Notes: generated from the sequence alone by a model not told the origin. DNA of 64,000 nucleotides from Halomonas daqiaonensis (GCF_900109725.1 NZ_FOBC01000021.1:1-64000); one strand, 5' to 3'; shown: positions 1 to 8,823, counted from the stretch's first letter. Translations and numbers: made by a program.

Positions 1-24
1 GGCTATGTTGGTATCTGTTGTTGG
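1..24 (+). repeat. IS1595 left terminal inverted repeat
   Basis: Exact reverse complement of 1024-1047 over 24 bp. It is presumed to be the transposase binding and cleavage end. Confidence 0.9.
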
Positions 25-82
25 CGTGCTTTAAAAATACTGTATAAACTACTGTATATCCAGTTTTCCTCTGGGGCACGCC

Positions 83-1045
83 ATGAATCAATCAGACCTC
101 AAAGCCCTCGAACAGACACTGACTCGCCTCCCTGACCATCTCAAGAAATACCTGGCAGATCAGATTCTTGGGCAAATAAGCTCCCAAGCGAACACCTTGC
201 TCGACACCGCGAGACCTCACCTTCCCTGCCCACACTGTGGCGCTGAATACCCTGCAAAGTGGGGGCGCAGCGGTGGCCTGCAGCGGTATCGCTGCCGGAA
301 TCCCGATTGTCGCAAGACCTTCAATGCCCTCACAGGTACGCCCCTGGCCAAACTGCAGCACCGCGACAAGTGGTTTGATTACCTGCGCTGCATGCGAGAC
401 AGTCTGACGTTACGTGTCTCGGCGGCCCGAGTGGGCATCGATTTGAAGACGGCCTTCCGCTGGCGACATCGCTTCCTGAAAACGAGCGCTCAAGACAACG
501 CCAACCCACTATCCGGCATCATCGAGGTAGACGAAACCTTCTTCCTGGAGTCCTGCAAAGGAAAGCGTAATCTCACGCACCGCAAACCTCGAAGGCGCGG
601 CGGGCAAGGCGATATGAAGAAAAAAGGGCAAAAGATTCAGGTTCTTATTGCGCGAGACCGTAACGGAAAGATCAGTGACTTGGTCGATCCGGCGCTCAAG
701 AAATCCACTGTTCATGAATTCTTGGCACCGATCATCGATCGTGACTCGATTTTATGTTCGGACGGGCACAGCTGGTATAAAACCTTCTCTGCCGACCATG
801 GCATTGCTCATCATCGACTGATCACACTCGACAATCAGCGAGTGCTTGGCAAGGAATACCACATTCAGAACGTAAACAGCTATATGAGCCGTTTGAAGGG
901 CTGGATGACGCGCTTTCATGGGGTGGGGACCGAGTACTTACCCAATTACCTGGCATGGCGACGGTTGTTTGAAACCGCGAAGCCAGCAGAGGAAGCGTGG
1001 TTTCGCAAGGCGATAGGCGCAGACCAACAACAGATACCAACATAG
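83..1045 (+). CDS. IS1595-family (ISXO2-like) transposase
   Basis: 320 aa. A zinc ribbon (C49-x2-C52, C71-x4-C76) is followed by a helix-turn-helix-like stretch (about 113-130) and a DDE-type catalytic core. Likely catalytic residues are D150 in IIEVDETFF and D227 in ILCSDGHSWY; the third position appears to be N265 in IQNVNSYMSR, consistent with the DDN(K) variants known in this family. The ORF ends inside the right inverted repeat, as is common for compact ISs. It is full length, with no frameshift, so the copy may be active. It would catalyse cut-and-paste transposition of the surrounding element. Confidence 0.9.
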   Translation: MNQSDLKALEQTLTRLPDHLKKYLADQILGQISSQANTLLDTARPHLPCPHCGAEYPAKWGRSGGLQRYRCRNPDCRKTFNALTGTPLAKLQHRDKWFDYLRCMRDSLTLRVSAARVGIDLKTAFRWRHRFLKTSAQDNANPLSGIIEVDETFFLESCKGKRNLTHRKPRRRGGQGDMKKKGQKIQVLIARDRNGKISDLVDPALKKSTVHEFLAPIIDRDSILCSDGHSWYKTFSADHGIAHHRLITLDNQRVLGKEYHIQNVNSYMSRLKGWMTRFHGVGTEYLPNYLAWRRLFETAKPAEEAWFRKAIGADQQQIPT

Positions 1046-1047
1046 CC
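1024..1047 (-). repeat. IS1595 right terminal inverted repeat
   Basis: Exact reverse complement of 1-24; includes the transposase stop codon. The adjacent 8 bases, 1048-1055, are the expected target duplication. Confidence 0.9.
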
Positions 1048-1074
1048 ATATTTATACAGCTTAAAGGTGCTTCG

Positions 1075-2163
1075 ATGATCCATCAGCCGAATCGCGACCA
1101 GGTGGCCCGCAAGGGTCGCGGCGCCACCTTTGATCCCCATAACCGCTTCGCCCCGACCATCAGCGTGCCGGACGACGACGGCTGGTGGCAGGAAGAGGCG
1201 CCGATGAACCTGGCCACCGAGGTGCGCGAGGAACGCACTCATAGCGCGCTCTCCTGGAACAGCTCACCCGACCTGCCTTTCGACCGCTCGATCAATCCCT
1301 ATCGCGGCTGCGAGCATGGTTGTGTCTATTGTTATGCGAAGCCGAGCCACGCGTACTGGGACCTTTCCCCGGGGCTGGATTTCGAGACCCGGCTGATCGC
1401 TCGTACCGGGCTGGTGGAGCGACTCCGGGAAGAGCTCTGCCGACCCGGTTACCAGTGCCGTTCCATCAACCTCGCCGGTAATACCGATGCCTACCAGCCC
1501 CTGGAAGCTCGCTATGGCACCACCCGTGCCATCCTTGAGCTGCTACTGGAGTGCCGCCATCCGCTTACCCTGGTCACCAAGGGCGGACTGATCCTGCGTG
1601 ACCTCGACCTGCTGCAGGCCCTGGCGAGACAGCGCCTAGTGCGTGTGATGGTCAGCCTGACCAGCCTGGATACCGAGCTGAAGCGCAGCCTGGAGCCGCG
1701 GGCCGCCTCTCCCTCCGCGAGATTGAAAGTGATCCGCTCCCTGGCCGAGGCCGGCGTCCCTGTGGGCGCCCTGGTCTCTCCGGTGATTCCCGGGCTCACC
1801 GACCATGAACTCGAACGCCTGCTCGAGGCCGCCGCGGACGCCGGCGCCACCACCGCCGGCTGGATGCTGCTGCGCCTGCCCCGGGAAGTCGCCCCGCTGT
1901 TCAAGGCATGGCTCGAGTCGCATTACCCCGAACGGGCCAACAAGGTGATGAGCCTGATGCGCCAGTGTCGCGGCGGCGAAACCTACGACAGCCGCTTCGG
2001 TAAACGGATGCGCGGCGAAGGAGTATTCGCGGATCTGCTCGAGCAGCGCTTCCGGAGGGCGTGCAGGCAGTTGGGCTTCAATACCGAAGCCGCCCGACAG
2101 GCGCAAGCGCTGGATACCACGGCCTTCCGACCTCCCCGCGCCCAGGGAGATCTTTTCGAATAA
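1075..2163 (+). CDS. PA0069-family radical SAM protein
   Basis: 362 aa from the ATG at 1075, preceded by AAAGGTG. An in-frame extension back into the IS exists but is an artefact of the insertion. The radical SAM [4Fe-4S] motif is C79-x3-C83-x2-C86 (CEHGCVYCY), followed by a TIM-barrel-like core with LAGNTDAYQPLE and VKGGLILRDLDLL. The family resembles spore photoproduct lyase-like radical SAM enzymes; its substrate is unknown. The IS1595 element ends 27 bp upstream and probably separated the gene from its native promoter. The gene converges with the dehydrogenase gene 13 bp downstream. Confidence 0.9.
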   Translation: MIHQPNRDQVARKGRGATFDPHNRFAPTISVPDDDGWWQEEAPMNLATEVREERTHSALSWNSSPDLPFDRSINPYRGCEHGCVYCYAKPSHAYWDLSPGLDFETRLIARTGLVERLREELCRPGYQCRSINLAGNTDAYQPLEARYGTTRAILELLLECRHPLTLVTKGGLILRDLDLLQALARQRLVRVMVSLTSLDTELKRSLEPRAASPSARLKVIRSLAEAGVPVGALVSPVIPGLTDHELERLLEAAADAGATTAGWMLLRLPREVAPLFKAWLESHYPERANKVMSLMRQCRGGETYDSRFGKRMRGEGVFADLLEQRFRRACRQLGFNTEAARQAQALDTTAFRPPRAQGDLFE

Positions 2164-2176
2164 ATAAAACAGTGGC

Positions 2177-3175
2177 TCAGGGAATCAGTACCGCCGCGCC
2201 GGAGAGGCGCCCTTCTCGGAGGTCATCCAGCGCCTGGTTGGCCTGATCAAGCGGATAAGCCCGGGTCTCGGTGCGGATCGGTACCTCGGGAGCGAGCGCC
2301 AGGAACTCCTCACCATCGCGACGGGTGAGATTGGCCACTGAGCTCAGGCGGCGCTCTTCCCAGAGCAGGCGGTAGGGAAAAGAGGGGATGTCGGACATGT
2401 GGATGCCCCCGGAGACCACCGCCCCACCGGGCCGCACCGCGGCCAGTGCCATGGGGATGAGATCGCCCACCGGGGCAAACAGCAGCGCGGCATCCAGGCG
2501 CTCGGGCGGGGCCTCGTCGCTGCCACCGGCCCAGACGGCACCCAGGCGACGGGCGAATGCCTGAGCTTCGTCATCGCCGGGGCGGGTGAAGGCGTAGATC
2601 TCCTGTCCCCGCTCGACGGCGAACTGGGCAAGGATATGCGCCGCAGCACCGAAGCCGTAGATACCGATTCGCCGGTTCGCCTCGCCACCGGCCAGCCGCC
2701 AGGTGCGGTAACCGATAAGCCCCGCACACAGCAGCGGGGCGGCAGACTTAGCATCCTCGACATCCAAGGGAAAGCAGTAGCGAGCATCGGCCACACAGTA
2801 CTCCGCATAGCCGCCGTCGCGCGTGTAGCCGGTGAACTCGGCCCGTTCGCAGAGGTTCTCTCGGCCGGCCCGGCAGGGATCGCACTCGCCGCAGGTCCAG
2901 CCCAGCCAAGGCACCCCGACCCGAGTGCCCGGGGCTGGTACCTGGACACCCTCCCCCAGCGCCGTCACCTCACCGACGATCTCGTGGCCGGGGATCAGCG
3001 GCAGCCGCGGTTCGGTGAGCTCGCCATCGAACACGTGAAGGTCGGTTCGGCAGACCCCGCACGCCAGCACGCGTACCTCGACCTCACCGGGGCCGGGCGA
3101 GGGGCGTTCAACCCGCTCCATTTCGAGTTTCCTGCCAGGGGCATGCAGGCGCATGGCACGCATGGACTCACTCAT
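2177..3175 (-). CDS. zinc-dependent alcohol dehydrogenase family protein
   Basis: 332 aa medium-chain dehydrogenase/reductase. The catalytic zinc site is C42 (ACGVCRTD), H64 and E65 (PGHEIVGEV); the structural zinc lobe has C95, C98, C101 and C109. The Rossmann NAD(P) motif is IGIYGFGAAAHI near residue 170. It would oxidise an alcohol or reduce an aldehyde in the cytoplasm; the substrate cannot be read from sequence. The start is supported by GGAGGAAA 5-6 nt upstream. Length is typical of the AdhP/AdhA class. The upstream gene on the same strand starts a separate cluster 53 bp away. Confidence 0.88.
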   Translation of the reverse strand: MSESMRAMRLHAPGRKLEMERVERPSPGPGEVEVRVLACGVCRTDLHVFDGELTEPRLPLIPGHEIVGEVTALGEGVQVPAPGTRVGVPWLGWTCGECDPCRAGRENLCERAEFTGYTRDGGYAEYCVADARYCFPLDVEDAKSAAPLLCAGLIGYRTWRLAGGEANRRIGIYGFGAAAHILAQFAVERGQEIYAFTRPGDDEAQAFARRLGAVWAGGSDEAPPERLDAALLFAPVGDLIPMALAAVRPGGAVVSGGIHMSDIPSFPYRLLWEERRLSSVANLTRRDGEEFLALAPEVPIRTETRAYPLDQANQALDDLREGRLSGAAVLIP

Positions 3176-3228
3176 CGACTTTCCTCCGGCTGCTGAACGT
3201 ATTCACTGCCCGGAGGATAGCCCAGGAC

Positions 3229-4080
3229 TCAAGTGGAGACCTTGACCTCGTAGCCGGTGAACTTGCGCAGGTTGATCACGCCGCTGTCTAGGATAAGATA
3301 CTGGCCCTTGATGCCCTGCAGGACGCCGGCCACCACAGGTTGCTTGTCCAGGTTGTGGGAGACCACCTTGGCGGGAAACTCCAGCACCGGATAATCGAAG
3401 CTCAGTGGCGCCACGTCGAGCGGACGGATGGCGTCGGCCCCGAAGCGTTCGCGAAGGTTGGCCAGGCCGGCGTCCAGGCGCGACAGCAGGCGGTCACGCT
3501 CAGCCACCAGGTCGAGAGCCCGAGTGTCGCCCTTGAGCATGGCCCGCCAGTTGGTGCGGTCCGAGACCTCCTCCTTGAACAGCATCTCGACGAATCCCGA
3601 CTGCTGGCGAGTGTCCACTTCCAGGATCGGCAGGGCCTGCACGGCCCCTTGGTCGAGCCAGCGGGTCGGCATCTGGCTGGAGCGGGTAATCCCCACCTTG
3701 AGGCCGGAGGCGTTGGCCAGGTAGACCACATGGGGCTGGAAGCAGTGGCGCTCGGCCCAATCGGGCTCGCGGCAGGTGCCTTCGAAGAAGTGGCAGAGTT
3801 CCGGCTTCATGATGCAGGTATCGCACTGGGCGAGCCGTTTGAAGCACGGGTAGCAGTGGCCTTGGGCAAAACTCTTCCTGGTGGCACGGCCGCAGTGGGT
3901 GCAGGCGATAGCGCCGGTCCACTCCAGGCGCAAGGGCTTGCCGAGGCAGGCGTTGAGGTCGAGACGGACCTCGCCGGCCCGCAACAGATAGCGGGCCGGT
4001 GACCCCGGTTCGATGGTCATCTTGCTCAGGCAGCCCTGTAACGCCGTGGCCGTATCGAGCGGCTCAGTCACGACTGGCAT
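3229..4080 (-). CDS. DUF2797 domain-containing protein
   Basis: 283 aa from ATG at 4080. The N-terminal LQGCLSKM matches the usual family start, so this start is preferred over the longer (4137) and shorter (4020) options, although no good ribosome site is visible. A cysteine-rich region (CTHCGRATRKSF, HCYPCF, CDTC, CHFFEGTC) probably binds zinc. The following GLKVGITR resembles GIY-YIG-like folds associated with DUF2797. Biochemical function is unknown. It overlaps the DUF1315 gene by 17 nt, suggesting translational coupling. Confidence 0.85.
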   Translation of the reverse strand: MPVVTEPLDTATALQGCLSKMTIEPGSPARYLLRAGEVRLDLNACLGKPLRLEWTGAIACTHCGRATRKSFAQGHCYPCFKRLAQCDTCIMKPELCHFFEGTCREPDWAERHCFQPHVVYLANASGLKVGITRSSQMPTRWLDQGAVQALPILEVDTRQQSGFVEMLFKEEVSDRTNWRAMLKGDTRALDLVAERDRLLSRLDAGLANLRERFGADAIRPLDVAPLSFDYPVLEFPAKVVSHNLDKQPVVAGVLQGIKGQYLILDSGVINLRKFTGYEVKVST

Positions 4081-4348
4081 CCCGGGCCAGTCCAGCCCGT
4101 TCAGGGGGCACGTCGGCCCCGCTGCTGGCACTACCACAGGTGCGTCGCTGCAGGTAGCCGACCCGCTCTTCCTCGGGCACCCGGTTCTCCACCTCGTAGC
4201 GCATCACGGCCTCGAGACACAGCTCGGTCTGCTCGGCGGTCAGCATCCTGCCATCCGGCCACTTGCGCAGCGACACGGCCCGCTTGAGGCTTTCATAGAT
4301 GGCGGGGGTCATCTGCTGGATCATGCGATCGAAGGACATCTCGCTCAT
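4064..4348 (-). CDS. DUF1315 family protein (YeaC-like)
   Basis: 94 aa. The N-terminal block (MSFDRMIQQMTPAIYESLKR) and WPDGRMLTAEQ are characteristic of the small DUF1315/YeaC family of gammaproteobacteria. Function is unknown. The C-terminal 25 residues are low-complexity and variable. It lies between the rhomboid protease gene (11 bp upstream) and DUF2797 (17-nt overlap), so the three are probably one transcript. Confidence 0.85.
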   Translation of the reverse strand: MSEMSFDRMIQQMTPAIYESLKRAVSLRKWPDGRMLTAEQTELCLEAVMRYEVENRVPEEERVGYLQRRTCGSASSGADVPPERAGLARDASRD

Positions 4349-4359
4349 GAAGGGGTCTC

Positions 4360-5211
4360 TCAGGATTGACGGCGGGCACGGCCGGAATGATACCAGCCCA
4401 GCGCCAGGCCCACGACCAGCCCGCCCAGGTGCGCCTCGTTAGCCACATTGCCAAACCCCACCATGGCGGCCATGTCAGTCATCGCAAAGACCAGCCAGCC
4501 GAGCATGAAGATCACCAGCATCTGGGGCACAAAGAAGCCGCTGTGCGGCGCGCGCCGCGACATCAGCCAGACATAGGCCAGCAGCGCGAAGTCGACGCCG
4601 GACATACCGCCGAACAGCACGATGCCGGTGGCGTACTGGGCCAGGTTGGCACCGATGCCGGCAATGAGCAGCAGCGTCAGCATCCGCGTACTGCCCTGCA
4701 GCGCCTCAATTTGGCGACCGAAGTACCAGAGCCAAAGCATGTTGAAGATCAGGTGCATCCAGCCAAAGTGCAGGAAGGCCGGTGACAGCAGCCGCCACAC
4801 CTGGCCCGAGGCGAGCGCCTCGCCAAGACTGCCGAAGGCCAGACTACCATTGGCCACGACCACCGGCACAATGGTCAGTGCCGCAACCACACGATCACCG
4901 AGTACTCCCTGGGCGGCAAAGATCACCAGGCAAAGCGCCAGCGCAAGGGATGTCATCGGCACCTGTAGGAAGGGACCGAGGAGTTCACCGGTCGAGCGCC
5001 TTGCGGCCGGTGAACGTTCGGGCATCAGGGGCTCGCCCTGTCTCCAGCGTTCGAGCAGCCCGAGCATCGCCTCGTGCTGCTCGGGGTCGACAAGCCAGAG
5101 AACCTGCCCCTCGCTCTCCTCGGTAAACCGATGCCCGATGCGATGGGCCCACAGGGCCCGCCGCAATTCACGGGTGTCAACATCGTGGGGCAGCAGAATC
5201 ACCCGGTACAT
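4360..5211 (-). CDS. rhomboid family intramembrane serine protease (GlpG-like)
   Basis: 283 aa. A cytoplasmic N-terminal domain (about 1-60, with VDPEQHEAMLGLLERW) precedes six membrane segments (about 85-275). Rhomboid signatures are H148-x4-H153-x3-N157 (HFGWMHLIFN), the catalytic serine S204 in GGMSGV, and the catalytic H261 in NEAHLGG. The nucleophile motif is GMSG rather than the common GASG. It would cleave transmembrane substrates in the inner membrane. GGAGG lies 5 nt upstream of the ATG. It is the first gene of the run with DUF1315 and DUF2797. Confidence 0.9.
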   Translation of the reverse strand: MYRVILLPHDVDTRELRRALWAHRIGHRFTEESEGQVLWLVDPEQHEAMLGLLERWRQGEPLMPERSPAARRSTGELLGPFLQVPMTSLALALCLVIFAAQGVLGDRVVAALTIVPVVVANGSLAFGSLGEALASGQVWRLLSPAFLHFGWMHLIFNMLWLWYFGRQIEALQGSTRMLTLLLIAGIGANLAQYATGIVLFGGMSGVDFALLAYVWLMSRRAPHSGFFVPQMLVIFMLGWLVFAMTDMAAMVGFGNVANEAHLGGLVVGLALGWYHSGRARRQS

Positions 5212-5260
5212 GACGCCTCCAGCGATTGGCGAGCTCGGTGTGACGACGTATGCAGGCCAC

Positions 5261-5295
5261 GTAAAGAAAAAGTCCGGCGGAGGGGGCCGCCGGAC
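5261..5295 (-). terminator. rho-independent terminator after metallophosphoesterase
   Basis: A perfect 9-bp stem (GTCCGGCGG 5272-5280 with CCGCCGGAC 5287-5295, 6-nt loop) is followed on the minus strand by TTTTTCTTTAC. It separates the nadK-metallophosphoesterase transcript from the rhomboid gene. Confidence 0.85.
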
Positions 5296-5388
5296 AAGAG
5301 CAAGGGATCATTCAAGGGAACACCTACTCTGATAACAGGGGCTGGCGAGAGTTCAATCCGATAGCACGCCTTTTCGTAACGAAATGTA

Positions 5389-6393
5389 TCAATCGAAATC
5401 GATCTCCCAGGGCTGAGGACGGGCCTGCTCCTCGCGGGGTACGCGGATCCAGACGAAGTGATCGGCATCGAGCCTCGACTCACCGCTCCAGCGGTAGGCC
5501 ACCAGGCGACCGAACTTGACCGCGCTGTAGTCCAGGCAGGCAATGTTGGCAGCGGGCAGGGCCGGGATACCCTCGCACCAGTAATGGCCAATGAACAGCG
5601 GTGGCTGCTCGGGCCCATAGTAGCTCAGATACGAACGCTCCTCAGTGGAGAGCTCACGACGTTCCAGGTCGCCGGGCAGGTTGTCCGGCTGGAAGATCAC
5701 ATCGCCCCAAGTCTGTGGCTGCCGGGCCCAGAAGTGGGCACGGAAACTGCGCCGGGTGAAACCGTCTCCCGACTGGATCTCCACGCCCTCCGGCAGGGGC
5801 ACATGGGTACCGCGCGTCAGGCGGTCGAGGATACGAAACGCCAGCGTCCCGGGCACCGCCGAGGCGGCCAGGAAATCCTCGTCGATGCGACCGTCGGGAT
5901 GCTCGCGATGCAGTGCCTCGACAAGGGGCTGGTCCCAGCAGGCATGCACCACCCGCAGGCCGTCAAGCTCCAGACACAGCGGGATGTCCAGGAACCAGGC
6001 GAGCGCCTCCTCCCACTCCTCGGGATGGTCACGGTACTGCTCAAGGGTCTCCTTGATGATCCGATTATGGCGCGGGGAGTGTTCGCGCAGCCATTCGTGT
6101 CCCAGGCTGTCGGGAGCACGATGGCAGTAGGCCAGGGCATTGACCTCGTGATTGCCCATGACGATATGGGCCTCGCCCTCCTCCACCATGCGTCGTGCGA
6201 TGGTGACCGCCAGGCGAATGCGTGGCCCTCGGTCGATCAGGTCACCGAGGAAGATCACCTTGCGTCGCGGGTGACGATAGACACCGCCACGCTGATGATA
6301 GCCGAGACGCTCGAGCAGCGAGCCTAGCGTTGCACCGCAGCCATGGACATCGCCGATAAGGTCGTAGCCTTCGAGGCCGCCTTGCATGCTCAC
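5389..6393 (-). CDS. metallophosphoesterase
   Basis: 334 aa calcineurin-like phosphoesterase. Metal-binding blocks are D15-x-H17 (GDVHG), GD51-LIDRG, and GN81-H82-E. Dinuclear metal-dependent phosphatase activity is expected; the substrate is unknown. The start is a GTG at 6393, chosen over the internal ATG at 6387 because GGAGGAG sits at proper distance from the GTG. It lies 15 bp downstream of nadK on the same strand, so the two are probably co-transcribed and stopped by the hairpin at 5261-5295. Confidence 0.87.
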   Translation of the reverse strand: MSMQGGLEGYDLIGDVHGCGATLGSLLERLGYHQRGGVYRHPRRKVIFLGDLIDRGPRIRLAVTIARRMVEEGEAHIVMGNHEVNALAYCHRAPDSLGHEWLREHSPRHNRIIKETLEQYRDHPEEWEEALAWFLDIPLCLELDGLRVVHACWDQPLVEALHREHPDGRIDEDFLAASAVPGTLAFRILDRLTRGTHVPLPEGVEIQSGDGFTRRSFRAHFWARQPQTWGDVIFQPDNLPGDLERRELSTEERSYLSYYGPEQPPLFIGHYWCEGIPALPAANIACLDYSAVKFGRLVAYRWSGESRLDADHFVWIRVPREEQARPQPWEIDFD

Positions 6394-6408
6394 CTAGCTC
6401 TCCTCCCC

Positions 6409-7290
6409 TCAATCGCCAAGGCGGTTGCTCCAGCCCAGCTTGCTGCGCAGGACCTCGTAGAAGTTGTGGCCCAGCGGATGCACCAGTTGCACACGCCGCG
6501 GCTTACGCCGTATCACCAAAACATCGTCTGGCTTGGCCACCGCACGGGTCTGACCATCGCAGCTGATATGCGGGTAGGTCTGGTTGGTCTCGCCGATGTG
6601 AATACGGATCTCGCTGGCGGAATCGATGACGATGGGGCGGCTCGACAGGGTATGCGGGAACATCGGCACCAGGGTGATGACATCGAGCCTCGGGTGCATG
6701 ATCGGTCCGCCGCCGGAGAGTGCATAGGCCGTGGAGCCGGTAGGCGTGGCGATGATCAGGCCGTCGCTGCGCTGGCTGTAGACGAACTGGTCGTCGATGA
6801 ACAGCTCGAACTCGATCATGCGCACCGCCTTCCCCGGGTGCAGCACGATCTCGTTGAGGGCATCGCCATTGCCGACCTGGACATCGTCCCGGAAGAGCTC
6901 GGCGTCCAGCAGAAAGCGCTCCTCGAGCTCATAGCGGCCCTCGAGCACCTCACCGACGCGCGCCTCAATCTCGTCGGGCGAGATGTCGGTGAGAAAGCCC
7001 AGCCGCCCGCGATTGACACCCAGCACGAGAGTACCGCTCTGGCAGAGGGTACGGGCGGCACCGAGCAGACTGCCGTCGCCACCGACCACGATCACCAGGT
7101 CGCAGAGCTCGCCGAGCAGTCGTCGGCTGGCCTCGGGATGGCCATGGTCAAGCAGTACCGTGGCGGTCCTGTCCTCGATGATGACATGGTAGCCACCATC
7201 GTCGAGGAAGCGGATCAGGCGCTTGAGGGTGTCGACCACCTTGGCACTGCCAAGGCGTCCGATCAGACCTATGTTCTTGAAGGATGACAT
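6409..7290 (-). CDS. nadK: NAD(+) kinase
   Basis: 293 aa from the ATG at 7290 (GAGAGG upstream). It phosphorylates NAD to NADP with ATP or polyphosphate. Signature motifs are the GGDGS loop (70-74, D72 catalytic), NE at 146-147 (ALNEIVLHP), and a glycine-rich TPTGSTAYALSGGG block. Length matches bacterial NadK (about 290). It heads a two-gene run with the metallophosphoesterase. Confidence 0.95.
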   Translation of the reverse strand: MSSFKNIGLIGRLGSAKVVDTLKRLIRFLDDGGYHVIIEDRTATVLLDHGHPEASRRLLGELCDLVIVVGGDGSLLGAARTLCQSGTLVLGVNRGRLGFLTDISPDEIEARVGEVLEGRYELEERFLLDAELFRDDVQVGNGDALNEIVLHPGKAVRMIEFELFIDDQFVYSQRSDGLIIATPTGSTAYALSGGGPIMHPRLDVITLVPMFPHTLSSRPIVIDSASEIRIHIGETNQTYPHISCDGQTRAVAKPDDVLVIRRKPRRVQLVHPLGHNFYEVLRSKLGWSNRLGD

Positions 7291-7353
7291 GCGCAGGCCT
7301 CTCGCTTCGCGGCCGCTCATTATGGCGACTGGCTACGAGGCGGGCAAACGCGC

Positions 7354-8223
7354 TCAGGCGGTCTCGAGACGGCGGCGCTTCAGCCACCATTCGTTGAGTG
7401 CCAGCGAACCAACGATGATGGCACCGCCCAGCCCCAGGCGCAGCAGATCGGCATCACGGTTCCAGATCACTAGATTGACCAGCAATCCGGCGGGGATCAG
7501 GGCATTGTTCATGATCGCCAGCGCGCCGGCATCGACCCGGGTGGCACCGAGGTTCCACAGGAAGTAGCCGAGACCCGAAGCCACCAGCCCCAGCCACAGC
7601 AGCACGCCCCACTGAATTCCCGAGCTGGGCAATCCAGCGGCATTGCCTAACAGCGCGAAAGCGGGCACGGCTACCGCCAGAGCGCCGAGGTAGAACCATC
7701 CGAACACGCTGTGACGAGGCAGGGTCTCGGGCAGGTCCGCCGATAGGCGACGATAGCCCACCTGCCCCAGGGCGAAGCAGAGGTTGGCCCCCTGAACCAC
7801 CAGGAAGCCCGCCCAGAAACCGCTGTCGAGTCCCTGGTAGCGAATCACTGCCGCACCCAGTACCGCCAGCGAGGCGGTCAGCAGATAAAAGGGCGTGAAG
7901 CGCCCGAAGAGGGCATCGTCGAGCAGGGCAATGTAGATTGGCGTGAAGATGGTGAACAGCAGCACCTCCGGCACCGAGAGCAGCAGGAAGGACTGGTAGA
8001 AGAAGATATACATCACACCCAGCTGTACCGCCCCCAGCCCCATCAGCGCGAGACGCTGGCGGCCACGCAGCAGCGAGGGCCGCAGGAACGGCAGGAAGAC
8101 CAGTGCGGCCAGGCCGATACGCATCAGTACCGCGAAATAGCTGTCTACCTGGCCGGCCAGGTAGACGCCGATCAGCGAGAACGAGAATGCCCAGAGGACG
8201 GTAACAACGACGAGTAGGCCCAA
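7354..8223 (-). CDS. EamA/DMT family transporter
   Basis: 289 aa, about ten membrane helices in two EamA repeats; inner-membrane metabolite exporter of unknown substrate. The ORF can be extended to a TTG at 8283, but a consensus -10 (TATAAT, minus strand, 8257-8262) lies inside that extension, and AGGAG sits 6 nt before a TTG at 8223. I therefore prefer the TTG at 8223, giving a start directly at the first helix (LGLLVVVTVLWAF), the usual family architecture. It lies 63 bp upstream of nadK. Confidence 0.85.
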   Translation of the reverse strand: MGLLVVVTVLWAFSFSLIGVYLAGQVDSYFAVLMRIGLAALVFLPFLRPSLLRGRQRLALMGLGAVQLGVMYIFFYQSFLLLSVPEVLLFTIFTPIYIALLDDALFGRFTPFYLLTASLAVLGAAVIRYQGLDSGFWAGFLVVQGANLCFALGQVGYRRLSADLPETLPRHSVFGWFYLGALAVAVPAFALLGNAAGLPSSGIQWGVLLWLGLVASGLGYFLWNLGATRVDAGALAIMNNALIPAGLLVNLVIWNRDADLLRLGLGGAIIVGSLALNEWWLKRRRLETA

Positions 8224-8256
8224 GGTCAACTCCTGAAGAAAGCTAGGTTGACGGCG

Positions 8257-8287
8257 ATTATACTCATCGCGCTCGCCGAACAAAGCC
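8257..8287 (-). promoter_or_regulatory. candidate promoter for EamA gene
   Basis: A perfect -10 TATAAT occurs on the minus strand at 8257-8262; the -35 is weak (TTTGTT-like). A transcript from here starts near 8250, just before the AGGAG and TTG start at 8223. Confidence 0.4.
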
Positions 8288-8307
8288 CTTGAGCGAGAAA
8301 TGCCCCA

Positions 8308-8823
8308 TCAGCGCCGTGATTGACGCAGCCACCAGAGCGCATGCGCGGCCCCCGGCAGCCAGCCCAGTAGGGTCAGCACCAGGTTGAGCACCACCCTGCC
8401 CCCACCACCCTGCGAGAGACCAACGCACAGAGGCGGAAGCAGCACCGCCAGGGCATACAGGGCAAACCGGGGCTCGGCCGCTGGCACCTGCCCTTCGTCT
8501 GCATCGGACGGTGCCTGGGCCTGGTCGATCCGAACCTGGTCACCAGCTGCCGGAGTGAAATGCTGAACGGCCTCGCGGGACTCGTGATGTCGTGCCCGTC
8601 GATGGGCCTCGTGGTCGATCTTCTGGTCGAGCTCCTCGGCGCCTTCGGCCAGCGTCTCGTGGTAGCGCTCCCACTCCTCCCAATCGAAGGGTGTCCCCGC
8701 GCGGGGGCGTTGCTCGCCGGCTTCTATTGCGCGTGACCAGGCCTTCTCCTCCAGGGTGTTGGGGCGTTCCTGGTCACGCTCACCATCCAACCCCTTTTTG
8801 GCCATATACTCTCGAGCATCCAT
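8308..8823 (-). CDS. YqaE/Pmp3 family membrane protein with charged N-terminal extension
   Basis: 171 aa. The last 50 residues match the YqaE/Pmp3 hydrophobic family (two membrane helices, LPPLCVGL and LVLTLLGWLPGAAHA). The preceding ~115 residues are highly charged and cytoplasmic-looking, rich in E, R, Q and H (for example KIDHEAHRRARHHESREA), with no recognised domain. Canonical Pmp3 proteins are about 50-60 aa and linked to membrane potential and salt stress in yeast; the long extension is unusual. The ATG is preceded by GGAG. Confidence 0.75.
   Translation of the reverse strand: MDAREYMAKKGLDGERDQERPNTLEEKAWSRAIEAGEQRPRAGTPFDWEEWERYHETLAEGAEELDQKIDHEAHRRARHHESREAVQHFTPAAGDQVRIDQAQAPSDADEGQVPAAEPRFALYALAVLLPPLCVGLSQGGGGRVVLNLVLTLLGWLPGAAHALWWLRQSRR

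Larger units (their letters stand above)
1..1047 (+). mobile_element. IS1595-family insertion sequence
   Basis: The element is bounded by perfect 24-bp terminal inverted repeats at 1-24 and 1024-1047 (outer bases GGCTATGTTGGTATC), enclosing one transposase gene. The left end falls exactly on window base 1, so the left flank and target duplication cannot be checked; the first 8 bases to the right are ATATTTAT, the expected duplication length for this family. The element reads as lower in GC than its surroundings. Its right end lies 27 bp upstream of the next gene's ATG. The family assignment comes from the transposase (ISXO2-like DDE domain with N-terminal zinc ribbon). Confidence 0.9.
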
